From Congeria kusceri (Eukaryota; Mollusca; Bivalvia; Myida; Dreissenidae), in the NCBI GenBank assembly GCA_027627225.1, contig CM051029.1, forward strand, positions 73,993,578 to 74,057,577: a stretch of DNA of 64,000 nt, written 5' to 3'. The translations under genes and the position numbers were made by a program. This document shows, piece after piece, positions 1-10,795 of this stretch. The notes beneath the pieces were generated by a model, which was given only the letters and a program-made list of their open reading frames with translations, was not told where the DNA came from and searched no databases. Every line of letters starts with the position of its first letter. Within the stretch, counting starts at the first letter, position 1.

Positions 1-880
1 ATATTATCCGCTTTTATAAACCCCCAAACCTCGCAATTATAGTTCAGGATGGACAATACATATACGTTAAATAAATTGAACATGATACTTATTGGTACAT
101 TCATATCTTTTGTTAGAGTGAACAAGGAATGCATTGCTCTTATAGCTTTGCCATACAGTGTAGTAGTGGCTGGCATAAATGATCCACCACTAGACATGAC
201 AATTCCAAGATAATTAAAATTATTTACAATTTCTCATTCTTGACCTTTATATGTCCATCTTAATGTTGTGCTAAGTGTCCCCCCTTTTCGAAATACCATT
301 ACTTTGGTTTTATCAATATTAACTGTCAAATTCCACTTATTACATATATTTCTAGATTATTAAGTGATTCTTGCAGGCCCTCCTGTGTTTCAGAAAATAA
401 AACGGCGTCGTCAGCAATTTGCAATAAATAGATAGATATTTGAATTAATGTAATGCCCGCGTTAATACCATTCTGTAGGTCAAATTCAATGTCATTAATA
501 AACATAGAGAACAGGATCGGACAGGTTATCTGCCCCTGGAATAATCCAACGTTACTATTGAATATGTCCGATAGTTTTCCCATGTGTTTAATCTGTAATT
601 TGACTTCTTCGTACATGGATCGAATAAGGGATATGAGTTTTCCGTCGATGCCTATATTTACATTTAACTGACTGCGATTGATGACGTCATAGGCCTTCCG
701 GAAGTCTATATAACAACAATATAGCTAATCTTTATTCTGCAGCTGTCTTTCTATGAGAGCGTTAAAGATGAACAAGGTGCATCGACTGTGCTACAATTTG
801 GTTTAAAACCAAACCGTGCATCAGTTAGAATATCATTTGTTTCCGCCCACTGTTTCAGGCGTATATATAGAATGCTATTA
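1..880 (-). mobile_element. Non-LTR retrotransposon (LINE) reverse transcriptase fragment
   Basis: Reading the minus strand from about 880 down to 1 gives successive pieces of a LINE reverse transcriptase: RLKQWAETNDILTDARFGF, then IDFRKAYDVINR (fingers/palm), then GLFQGQITCPILFSMFINDI, then the catalytic-site region LLQIADDAVLFSETQEGLQ (IADD in place of the usual YADD), then VNIDKTKVMVFRKGG and FNYLGIVMSSGGSF of the thumb region. The order and spacing are those of Jockey/CR1/RTE-like LINE polymerases. The longest open piece is 326-616. Stops near 240 and 725 show that it is dead. The 5' part (endonuclease) is absent and the 3' part runs off the window. The family assignment is from motifs; the exact clade is not determined. 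Confidence 0.85.
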
Positions 881-1108
881 CACAAGCAAAAGCATCTACG
901 ATACACAAAAGTTTAAATCAACACATATACGAAATTTATAGAGGTTCCCAATCGAATATGACTTTTTTTCAAAATTTGCACAGTATTTCACAATTCGTAT
1001 ATATCAGATTTATATAATTAAATCAGACAGGAAGACAGTTACTGGAAATACCGAAATCTCCACCGGGTTACTCTTCTTCCGCTGTGTTAAAATGCGGACT
1101 CGTGTAAT

Positions 1109-1445
1109 TTAAAGCCGCTGTCCATGGGATCTAATTCAATACATCATAATTTTAGTAATAGCTCTTATGAACGTTTATGGTGTTTTTACGTCCGAAATTT
1201 GTTTCTCATTTACGAAAAGCGTTGTTCAAAATTACTTGGTACGAACGAAATATACTATAATGTACATGCTTGTTTACACCAGAGTCATCACCAATTATCG
1301 CATACAGAAAAAAGACGATAGCAAGTTAGCAACATGTAAATAATGCACATATTTCAATGCGGTTTTTGAATTGTGTTCGGTAACATGCCCATTAGAAACA
1401 CTTTTTGCAGTTTTATTTTTGTTAACATACATATGGACGAATAAC
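1109..1445 (+). mobile_element. MITE, TTAA-ended family, copy 1
   Basis: Starts TTAAAGCCGCTGTCCA and shares its order of blocks with 45690-46045: a TACGAACG block, the ATCACCAATTATCGCATA block (ATCACCAGCTATCGCATA in the other copy) and a late CATTAGAAAC block (CATTGGAAAC). The right end is worn. An isolated terminus of the same type (CTGGACTGCTCCTTTAAA) lies at about 3480-3498. Non-coding. Confidence 0.6.
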
Positions 1446-4148
1446 CGCCACTCTGGTGCGCTATTTGAAATCCAATAATCCACCTAGCCGCTTTGGCGAT
1501 TGCAGCCGATCATTGCCGAAACACGGCGTCGTTTTCCGATGTTTGTATTGTTTTCAATCGATAGGGGCAATAAAATAAAGCCCCTAGGCAATCAGAAAAT
1601 TACTGATAAGTTAAATTGCAATTTTAAGCCGCATGAATCGTCCTTAAATAGATAAAATATCATTGATTCATAGATTTCTGAGAATAAAAAATAATGCATA
1701 ATGTGCATTAAAAAATTGAACGTTATTGTATTAGATATATTTTAGTAAGTTTTCAGTTAGCTAATTTTTATATATCTAATGGCTTTGTATTTATCTTCCA
1801 AATATTTTAATTTAATCAAAATAAACGCCAACATCAACAATATAGTTTTACTAAAACAATCATGTTTTTTTTTGTTTTTCTTTTAATAATTTAGACGCGC
1901 GAATATTCTTTCTGTTTGACCATTGCAGAGGTAATGTTTGTTAGATAAAAAGTTGTATATTGATATTGTTCATTGTTTAGGTTTGATAAAAAGAAGTTTC
2001 TTCAGTGATTTAGTTTATCATCAAAAGTTTTCACCCCCTTTTAACAACATTTATTTTCCTCGCATTATAAAAGTTAAATGAATTAACAAAGTAATGTTCT
2101 TATTAATTAATAAATGTTATCCCTCCACAACGGACACGATTATCCCTGATATCTGTCGGGGTAGTCAGATAGCCATCTTTATGATACCGTCATAAAATCT
2201 TATCGGATTAAGTTGACCACGGAAGTGGGGCCACAACTGAAGAAGGGTCAAACTATCAGCTGATTATGTTTCTTCATTTAGTTTATATGCTGTAATAGGT
2301 AGACTATACGAATATTTTTCATCCGTGCACACTTAATCTTGAAAAATCGTTATTATTTGTACAATCTAACAAATATCCGTTAAGCAAATAAATAGTTGAG
2401 AAAAAAGAAAAAAAGTTAAAATAGACAAAATGAAATAAACATAGTCCATTTTATATAGCAATCAAGAGTTGTCCACTCACATGTACTTAAATATCTGCTC
2501 CATTTGTAAAAGTTAGCTTTTCACCGGATGTTTATTGTTCGACTATAATTTACTATTTGTTCAATTTGTAAGAAGAAAAAAAAACAGCACCAAAATCTAC
2601 ATACATGCAATAAGCAACGTTCAAAATAAAAAAGGTTCATAAAATACATTTTTAAATACTATGACTTTTTTGGAATATATTTAGATATATTCGCTAGTTC
2701 CATTGAACTTATGTATTTTTTTTTATTGATGTTTGTTTAAAAAAACTCGTATAAAGTTTCCAATACATTCTTAATTCAACAACGTGAATTTATTTTAAAG
2801 GTTCAAATTTCATTTAATGTCGGTGCGATCTTCTATTTTCCATTAAGTCAAACCCCTTTCGGGGGGACTTAGACTCGATATATGATGATGAAACTGGTAA
2901 GAACCTCAGTTTCCACTATATATGGTCCTTTTTTATTACCCCTATAAAACCAATATCCCACAGACAAACACAGATCTTATCAGTTGATAGTGGTCATCCC
3001 GAGCAGAAGTCGTGGAAAATCCCGAAGTTTGTCGGAAATCAAAAAAGTATAACATCAACTAATTTTAAACGCCAAAAGGAATAAAAGAATATTTGTTTAA
3101 ATTCATAGTATATAATAGATATATTATATTTTGTGAAACCATTTGCACCGAAGCTTTTGGTAGATTACTTTTTGAACATCAAAGCAAAACGTTCATAAAT
3201 TTGGCGTAAAAACTAACCAAAAAATCCCGATTTTCTGTAGAAATATATATTAAATTGAGATGGTAACCTATTTCAAACTTAAAAAGGACAAAAAGTTTTT
3301 AACTAAAACATATACCAATGAATAGATTAAAGATTGAATATAATCAAACCATTTGCACCTAAGGATTCATTTAAACGACAATAAAGTTATGACGAGTTAA
3401 CGATTTGTTTCCCTTTATATTTCTATATACCGCTGTAGACTGGATATCGATTACCTCGTGGCGGTTATTCGTCCATGTTTCTGGACTGCTCCTTTAAAAC
3501 CTGGGCGCGATCGTCAAAACTAGTTAATAAAAATTAAATTAAATTAGTGGCGGGCCATAAAAAATGTTGCGGCGATTCCTGAGAAACAAATCATTATTTG
3601 TTTAGCCTTACAGAGGTCAATTTGTACGCAGTAACAAAGCAATGTCCGCTACTGCTGTTCGATATTCGGAAAACAGAGGTGCAGGTATACCGAGGGTTTT
3701 CGCACATTATACATATAGGGCAAAAAACGGGACCGGAGCATCTGTTCGGTTTTCAGAGAGTTCCGGTTTATAGAGAGTTCGGTGTTAAGGGAGTACACTG
3801 TATTAAAGTACGTATGAGCTACGTCCCTGCTTGTAGCCTTTTTTGAAGTCCTAGTATGATATAGTAGATAGTTAGATCCCAGTCAAGCATTTTATGAGAA
3901 AGCCAAAATTAGTGTTCTAACAGGCCAGATGTTTAGCTTGTTGTATTTGATAATAAAATAAAATGAAATAAATATTTATTCCAATAACTAAATAATTGAC
4001 AAATCTGGCGGAAACTAGATCGTTTGTATTCAAGGGAAGTAACCCTTACATGCACCATGTACTCGCGGGTAATCAAACGCCGAGTACCGAGTCATCTGCT
4101 TTGTATAATATATTTACATAAATACTGTGATGAAAGGCACATGCTTAC
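1446..4148. other. No gene recognised; AT-rich intergenic sequence
   Basis: No credible exon or long open frame was seen. It holds small inverted repeats, for example AAGTC...CCCCTTTCGGGGGGACTT at about 2846-2871, followed by a second imperfect stem at about 2879-2926. If the D8C gene upstream is real, its later exons should lie here or to the left on the minus strand. I could not identify them. Confidence 0.6.
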
Positions 4149-4542
4149 CTCGTAAATACCAGTTTATGTGAACGCCGCAACTATCTGAAGCTCGCGACGT
4201 CAACCTGAAGCCGGGCATGCGGTACCATCTCTCGGGTAAATAGTAGTCGGAAAACGCCATCTCGTTGGGCCCCAGCTTGTACCCCGTAAGCCGCTGAGGG
4301 AGAAAAGGCAGCTCGGTGCTTTCGGAACATTCATCTCCTGAATTAACACACATCCATAATGATTGCATAACCGCGTGAACGCATAATGTATGGTTTCAAT
4401 TCACAAACTGTATTCAATTACAAAAAAGATTTTTTAATAATTGGCATATATGAACTTTAAATAAAGGTCGATATAATCGCTAAAGCTAGCTACCGTTAAT
4501 CTCAAGGAATGTAAGCAGGAGCAAAAATGTCACAGGCAGCAT
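4149..4542 (-). CDS. Secreted D8C (uromodulin/GP2-type) domain protein, first two coding exons
   Basis: Coding exon 1 (4542-4494) reads MLPVTFLLLLTFLEIN, a clean signal peptide, and ends in phase 1 at a GTAGCT donor. Exon 2 (4337-4149) follows a TTCAG acceptor, is 189 nt, starts and ends in phase 1, and stops at a strong GTAAGC donor. The joined frame stays open across the junction. Exon 2 carries the hallmarks of the eight-cysteine D8C domain: GDECSES, then ERWYRM (family WYRF/WYR-L), then SCGVHINWYLRGKH (family CG...W-L-G-HP). D8C domains occur in extracellular or GPI-anchored proteins such as uromodulin, GP2 and OIT3 and in many mollusc secreted proteins. Phase 1-1 exons suit shuffled extracellular modules. 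Downstream exons were not found, so this may be partial or a decayed gene; no stop interrupts what is visible. The start was chosen because it is the only ATG giving a signal peptide in phase with exon 2. Confidence 0.65.
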
Positions 4543-4748
4543 CCTTATGGGAACAGTCTGTAAGCCGTTAAGGCCGCCAACGCTCTGTGTCCCCTCGAGC
4601 AAACCGTGTCATCTTAAAACGAATGAGCTGTATACGTTTAAAGGGCCTTATCCACTCATGAATTTGTGCGTTGTTCTTTTGTTTTGTAATTTACGTTATA
4701 TATATAAGTTTGCATGGGCAAATGGTCTATTGGGCCAAGGAGAATCGT

Positions 4749-5166
4749 ATGGTGGCAAACTTCTGCATACGATAACCAGATAAATTTAGTGAAAAAGTAC
4801 GCAGTTTTCATGAAACCTTTGTACTACCATTTCACTTACGATCACCGTATTACATGGACAATTTCAAGTTACTGCTTTGAACTGCGTACGATAACGATTT
4901 AAAGATCGTAATATTTGTTGCGAAAGGCTTTAAAGTTTTCATGAAGCTCAATTTTGTTTTCGCGAAAAATTAAATCAGATTATCTTATGCAGTACTGGGC
5001 ACTTCTCTGATTTTTTTCTTGATAACCAGTTAATATTTTCCCCAAAACGTCAAAATGTTTCGCGAAAATTATTAAAGTTTTCGCAAAAGGTTTTGAAGTT
5101 TCCGTGAAAATGTGTTAAGCTTACATGAAAAGTATCTGGTTATCTTATGCAGAAGTAAGCCACCAT
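4749..5166. mobile_element. MITE with about 38-bp TIRs and perfect 8-bp TSD
   Basis: The left end ATGGTGGCAAACTTCTGCAT and the reverse complement of the right end, ATGGTGGCTTACTTCTGCAT, continue in parallel to GATAACCAGATA. The direct repeat AGAATCGT sits immediately outside both ends (4741-4748 and 5167-5174), which marks the boundaries. The inside is non-coding and holds several TTTCGCGAAAA/TTTTCATGAAA-like palindromic pieces. An 8-bp TSD fits hAT or Mutator-like mobilisation; the ends do not start with the usual hAT YARNG. Confidence 0.85.
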
Positions 5167-5276
5167 AGAATCGTACGTTGGCAATGCGAAACTCGTTCTT
5201 TTGCTGATGCAGCGTTATATTTTTTTTCTTACAACTAAATAGTATAGTGTACGGTGCCAGCGGGCACTATTTCTTA

Positions 5277-5749
5277 AGGTCACAATATACTAAAAGATTT
5301 CCTTAACAAATTCAATGTAAAAGCAATAAATTCAACAAAAAATAAACTCAACATTTTGCGCGTAGAGACCCTCATAACCATACCTTTTCTTAAAGAGCAT
5401 TCCGAGCCGAATTGATTTAGACAATAAAAAAGATAGGTCATGTGATATGTAAGAAAGAACTCGACGCGAATCAAAGTTCACTGTTTTACGGCCATCTTTT
5501 TACCGGCTACTCTCCAGTTGAAGGTATACTGCCAACTGTCAACGTCTCGTCATGTAGTCTCCAACCTTCAAGCGAAACAGTGAATTTTTAGTACACAACA
5601 ATGTTTTTCCTACCACACGTACAAAGAAATATTCAAAAATAAAGTCATGGCAAGTGACTATACAGAAAATTGTGTCTTCAAATAAATGGTGTTGATTTAT
5701 TTAGAGAGTATAGCATTGCACACCTGAAATATTTAGTATACTGTAACCT
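5277..5749 (+). repeat. 473-bp repeat with own inverted ends, copy 1
   Basis: By eye it matches 9030-9502 base for base over the whole length, in the same orientation. It begins AGGTCACAATATACTAAA and ends with the reverse complement of AGGTTACAGTATACTAAA, so each copy is itself bounded by about 18-bp inverted repeats, like a MITE. The 64-codon open frame inside on the minus strand is present identically in both copies but resembles nothing I know and is probably not a gene. Confidence 0.9.
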
Positions 5750-6466
5750 ATAAGAGAAATTTGTTCTCATTAAAATTAGTTTTTCTTGCATATAATTATC
5801 TTCCCATGCATATTGCACCAATATATTAAGTTTGGCTTGTATATCTGTCCATTTGGCCATTTTATTTCATATTTTCAAACACAGGTGATTTTGGTCGGAA
5901 GCCGGTGATTTCAAGCGTCTTGAAGCTTAAATGTCCCTCTAACAATTAAAGCTGATATTTGCAATATTTGTGACAAAATACCCAAACAAACCAAACAAAC
6001 GTGTATGGGGGGCTTATGTGGGGTGAGGAGAGAATGACTTTGTTAGATATTTTTACTCTAAGCCATTTTGATAATGTATTTTTTGTGTATTTTTTTTAAA
6101 AAATCACCCCAAAAATGTAAATTTAATAGAAAAACAATTCCAATTTCATCCAAGACAATGAACAAATTAGTCAAAATGGGAGATCAAAGATACGTTGAAG
6201 TGTAGAAATCAATCAGCTTCCAGTAATTGCTTGTTTCAAACCAATAAAGTGTAAAATCTTTAAAGCACCTTGTTTGTCGCAGCCTCTTTAATTACAGGCC
6301 ACCAATTATATATTCTAGTATATAATGTCATGGGTGCCTTTAAACTGCAGCAGGTGGTCAATTTGCATTGCCTGCTCACATTTAGAGGTTTAAGGGAATA
6401 CAAAATTGCATATTTTGGGCACAAAATAAGTACTTTGACTTTTTTTAAGGTGGCAATCTGGTCAAA

Positions 6467-8384
6467 ATGGGGTTCACAACCAAGCAAAAGAACAAGTTGC
6501 TCAATGTTGGTTTTAAACGAGGTGGGACTAGTCCGGTGAAGGGGAAAAAACATAATTATGAAAGAAGGTCAAATTCCAACACAACCTATGTAAGGTTAGA
6601 AAGGTCATCCTTTGAAGCACGGGTAGCTTACAATGACAAGGTTCTTACTTTTCGGGATGTAGACGGCTCTCAAACCCCAGCTAAGCCCTTGCGTCCGAGA
6701 GCGAACAAGATTCGCTATGTAGACCTGTTACGGGTTCCTGCTCCATCAAAAGTCCATCCCGACTTACTTACGAACAAGGTCTATGTCCCCGCCCTACTCC
6801 AGTCTATGATGTCCTCTGAAAATAGAAAGCATAGGTTAAGAAGTGATAAATGTAGGGGCGACTTGGTAATTGACGGCAGTGCTTCCATAAAGTGGGGCTT
6901 AGGCTGGGAGGAAAGGTTAAAATGTACAAGATGCAGATATGTAGGCAAGCATTATAAGCTTTACAATGAGGTTCCATCAAGTACCAGGGGCAGAAAGGCA
7001 GCTCAGATCAATGTAGGCTTCCAAATAGGTGTTGCAAGTACTTCTATTGGGAACACAGGTTCCCGCAGAATTCTCAACACAACCAATATCATTGCTCCCT
7101 CTCCACTTGCTATGCAAAAACAAGCAAATAAGGTCAATACTGCCCTTAAATCCCTAAATGAGAGAAGCATGTACCAGATTAGAGAAAACTTAGTTGCTGA
7201 AAATGCCAAAATTGGTCAAAAAGATCCCTATTTTTAACTCTGACGCGACACCCTTTCAAGCCGGAACTATTGCCATAAGCACTATGTGTGAAAACAATAC
7301 CAGAAACAAGCAAATTGTAGGGGTACAAGTAGCAAATAAACTATGCAGGACTGCATCAATGCTCAGGAATAAGGGTAAACCTGTTCAGTGCCCCAATCAT
7401 AGGGGGCATTGTTCTGCAAATGTTTCAGAGAGGGAACCAATAGGTGATGAAGGCAAATGGAATAGGTTGTTAGGTGACCAGATCTCTAAGGACATCAAAA
7501 TAGCAAATTTCACTTGTGATGGGGACAGTAGGGCATTCCAAGGTGTTCGTAACTCTCACGGTCACAATGTGGGTCATCTTAAGGGTCTGAGGCACCTAGG
7601 CAACTCGCTGAAGCGCGAGCTCAACAAAGCGCCTTTCTCAAAGGGCATGCTCAAGGGTCATTCCAAGTCTAATATCAGGAGTCGGTTCGCTCTCTCGGTC
7701 AAAGCTAGGTGTATGGCTGAGCTTAAAGCTGCCCACAATAAACACCAGGGTGACATCAAGGTTCTAAAGAAGGTCATGGTTGATGTAATCGCAACCATTG
7801 TTCTATGCTTCAGAGGTTACTGCGGTACTCATTGTGCAAAGTACAGTTATGTCTGTGCTGGTACAAATAGGCAAGCTAAGAATTTCATGCCAGACAATGT
7901 CAAGGTTAAAATGGTTGACAGTGACCAACAAGTCCTTAAAAAATGCATTGAAATGGTTTTAGGTCCAGCTGCTCTTGACGCTACCAAACTTTTAACCACA
8001 ACCCAAAAAAGTGAAGCAGTAAACAGGTCGTACCAAGCTGTCAATCCTAAAACTGTGACTTTCTCACGCAACTGTGTAGGTCGAATTCACGGGCAGGTTC
8101 ACAAATTAAACAATGGCTATGCTGACTCTGTAATTGCAAAAACCACTGAACTAAATGCTAACCTTACCCAGGGGTCAAAGATTATTAAGCAGATAGCATA
8201 TGAGGACCGCAACGACCTTAACCGAAAGCAAACATCCGCTACCAACAAAGCACGAGCTTTACGTGCCAGGACGCGGAATTATCGATACAAACTGCATGAG
8301 GAATTACACTACGGCAAGGGCATGAGTGACCCCAAACCTGATTATGACAGTCTTCCACACCTTAAGCATCATAAATATGCTTAG
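6467..8384 (+). pseudogene. Mutator-like transposase, one frameshift
   Basis: Two overlapping frames (6467-7237 and 7194-8384) form one protein of about 640 residues broken by a single shift in the T-run of CCCTATTTTTAACTC near 7233; one base fewer restores the frame. The N-terminal part has a putative zinc-binding CTRCRYVGKHYKLY segment, then the block FQIGVASTSIGNTGSRRIL and LAMQKQANKV typical of the large 'Mutator-like transposase' family of aquatic invertebrates. After the shift come FNSDATPF, FTCDGDSRAFQG, then TQKSEAVNRSYQAVNPKTVT and TFSRNCVGRIHGQVHKLNNG. The acidic residues in DAT, DGDS and SEAVN are candidates for the DDE triad; this is inference from spacing. The start at 6467 is the first ATG of the conserved frame. 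Otherwise open, so the loss looks recent. It would act on the inverted ends of the surrounding element. Confidence 0.8.
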
Positions 8385-8560
8385 TTGATTGTGTACCTGA
8401 TAATAAATTGTTATTATTACCTGTTTTGGCATAAGAGACCTCTAACAAGTGGCCCTCGCGTCAGCATCAGGCGTTCCTCTACCTGAAAAAGGCAAAAATA
8501 CCCAATAGAAATAGATATAAAATGAAAAAAAACATGCATTTATGTATTTTAAGTGTATTT

Positions 8561-8880
8561 CTATGAATAAAAGGAAGTGATAAAGCTTGTTGTATTCATG
8601 TTTTTACCAAATATGCAGGCTGGCTCAGTTCCATGCCCGCTGCACTGTCCGAACTGTAAACATGTCCGCCGTTCCATGTTGGTGGAATGGGGCTCTATGT
8701 TTAAATGTTCAGGCTTAACACACAAGCTATTGTTGCATAAGTGGCTCACAGAGTCCCTGGCGTTCAATTCTGACTTCATGTAGCACATTAACGCTACACG
8801 GTGAACCAAGTATGTCTATGATTTTATGTCCGAAGGCAATTTAGCCCTCATTCGGCCATAATAGGGTAAGGAACTATTTG
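8561..8880 (-). pseudogene. His-Me finger (I-PpoI-like) endonuclease domain relic, antisense in the MULE
   Basis: On the minus strand the segment YYGRMRAKL, an in-frame TAG, then YLVHRVALM, VSHLCNNSLCVKPEHLNIE and PHSTNMERRTC...CSGHGTEPAC matches the zinc-binding-loop region of His-Me finger homing-type nucleases. The histidine of SHLC (general base in I-PpoI) and the asparagine of the TNxERR segment (metal ligand) are both kept, as are the paired cysteines and histidine of the zinc loop. The one stop lies before YLVHR. No intact start is visible. It lies 176 bp beyond the transposase stop, convergent with it, inside the element. Stand-alone metazoan proteins with this domain are known; its link to a MULE here is positional. 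Confidence 0.65.
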
Positions 8881-9029
8881 AAATACAACCATTCCAGATC
8901 AAACAATCTGAATTGATGCATTTAATGCACTTATTTTCTACTCTTTTGCTCAGAAATGACCAAAAATCTGCTTTCTCATCCATATTTTGCACTTGCAGAC
9001 GATATTTTATTTTAACCCAAAGTCAGTTT

Positions 9030-9502
9030 AGGTCACAATATACTAAAAGATTTCCTTAACAAATTCAATGTAAAAGCAATAAATTCAACAAAAAATAAAC
9101 TCAACATTTTGCGCGTAGAGACCCTCATAACCATACCTTTTCTTAAAGAGCATTCCGAGCCGAATTGATTTAGACAATAAAAAAGATAGGTCATGTGATA
9201 TGTAAGAAAGAACTCGACGCGAATCAAAGTTCACTGTTTTACGGCCATCTTTTTACCGGCTACTCTCCAGTTGAAGGTATACTGCCAACTGTCAACGTCT
9301 CGTCATGTAGTCTCCAACCTTCAAGCGAAACAGTGAATTTTTAGTACACAACAATGTTTTTCCTACCACACGTACAAAGAAATATTCAAAAATAAAGTCA
9401 TGGCAAGTGACTATACAGAAAATTGTGTCTTCAAATAAATGGTGTTGATTTATTTAGAGAGTATAGCATTGCACACCTGAAATATTTAGTATACTGTAAC
9501 CT
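9030..9502 (+). repeat. 473-bp repeat with own inverted ends, copy 2
   Basis: Matches 5277-5749 throughout in the same orientation. Its right border (GTATACTGTAACCT) merges with the outer end of the composite element at 9517. Confidence 0.9.
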
Positions 9503-9517
9503 TAATAGGTGCCCGCT

Positions 9518-10284
9518 CAGTTCTTGCTGTGTGGAACCGCAGATTTGCGAGGCGTTTAATCAATATTTACGAATTTCTACGATTGCAATTTACATATAGG
9601 GATTTATGTAGTTCTTTACGGTTATTAAAAAAATTTCGTAAATGCAATATGTATAAATATGCGACTACATAATTTATGTTGGTTGTTGGTTGGTTGTGAC
9701 ACAGTCTAATTTATTTAAATGACGTCATTGTCACGCGCTGGTCGTAAACAAGTTGAGAAAATGGTTTAAAAACAAGGATGTTCACTTAAAATTCTTTGAA
9801 ATTGATGACCTTTCTACAACTAAAAGATATTTCAAAAGAAAGATTCACGTAATTCACCTTTGTAATTTCACAGTGCAATTTTTGCAAGCTGTTAGAATGT
9901 CGTTTGTCTTTGAAAAAAATGTTGTATATTTCAGCATGAAATAAAGAAATGTTTAGTGCATTATGTAATGTTTGTGAGATATTTTCATTTTACGATAAAA
10001 CGTCATTACTAAAATGTGTTGTATGATGTAAGAAATAGCACGGACCACATCGACTTCGGTCCGTTCAACGTTTTTGGACTGACTGGTCGGTCACTATAAT
10101 GCGAGGAGGCCCTCAGTGGAGTGTACTATTTCTTAAATAAGGGTGTGTCTGATGCCGATGCTGTAGATGCGTTATCTTGTAAATGTATTCATTTTAAAAA
10201 AGGTATATTCTGGTCCCGATTTCTGTACCGTCTATAGAACATCGTAGACAATTGATCACATGACTTAAAAACACAGGTTGTGAA
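9518..10284. other. No gene recognised; small inverted relic at 10026-10140
   Basis: TAAGAAATAGCACGGACC near 10029 and TGTACTATTTCTTAAATAAG near 10121 face each other and resemble the outer arm of the MULE (CACTATTTCTTAAGG), so this may be a tiny deletion derivative of the same family. A perfect GGACCACATCGACTTCGGTCC-like stem lies inside. The 63-codon frame at 9753-9944 resembles nothing known. Confidence 0.45.
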
Positions 10285-10795
10285 GGCCGGTTTCCATGAA
10301 GCGGAAAACATACGCGTTTTCGGAACGGCTATTTTTGGCGCCAAACACGCGCTGATTAAAAAAGAATTTGCTTTAGTCTATCTTGCATGATGACGTTTCC
10401 ATTGACGCGTTTTTCGGCGCTGAGTATTGTCGGCGCCGAAGAAAAGCGCTTCGGGTAGCGATTTGTCTCGAGTTTCGATGCAGAAAATGGCAATGTGATG
10501 AAAAAATGAAGTCAATTTCTCTATTTCCTGGTCAACCAACATCGGACCATTATATAAACAAAATTGAAATAATCTGAAGTTCGGTGTGCCAACATATGAG
10601 AAGCTTATAGAGCTGTTGAGGAATCATACATATTTCTTTTATTCCTCCGTGACGGAATATAAATACTCTAGATCCATGTATACGTTACAGAAAAAAAATG
10701 GCAAGAAGTAGCCAAAAAGATGAATGAAGACTACATGTTTTGTAGGTAACGTGACTGCGCCGAAATAGTAGGCTTCATGGAAACCCAGCTTTAGG
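10285..10795 (+). mobile_element. PIF/Harbinger-like relic with MADF-domain remnant
   Basis: The left end GGCCGGTTTCCATGAAGC and the right end (reverse complement AGCTGGGTTTCCATGAAGCC) form terminal inverted repeats. Inside, 10589-10745 reads PTYEKLIELLRNHTYFFY, then after a one-base shift WQEVAKKMNEDY, the two halves of a MADF DNA-binding domain (family pattern LI-LV---P-LYD...W-EIA-EL). MADF/Myb-like proteins are the usual second gene of PIF/Harbinger transposons. No nuclease gene and no clear 3-bp TSD were seen. Frame shifts and stops show that it is dead. Confidence 0.55.

Larger units (their letters stand above)
5259..9517. mobile_element. Composite Mutator-like (MULE) DNA transposon
   Basis: The outer ends are inverted: left AGCGGGCACTATTTCTTAAG, right (reverse complement) AGCGGGCACCTATTAAG, each running on into AGGTYACARTATACTAAA. 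Between them are two 473-bp direct repeats (5277-5749, 9030-9502), a transposase reading rightwards (6467-8384) and an endonuclease relic reading leftwards (8561-8880). The sequence at 5750-6466 is non-coding, with a short AAACAAACC run near 5985-6000. I found no target-site duplication outside the ends, so the exact termini are an inference from the inverted repeat. Confidence 0.6.

Noticed and set aside
5280..5474. Duplicated small gene (64 codons) at 5280-5474 and 9033-9227
   Set aside because: Identity comes from the 473-bp repeat; the frame has no recognisable motif and the whole repeat, not just the frame, is conserved.
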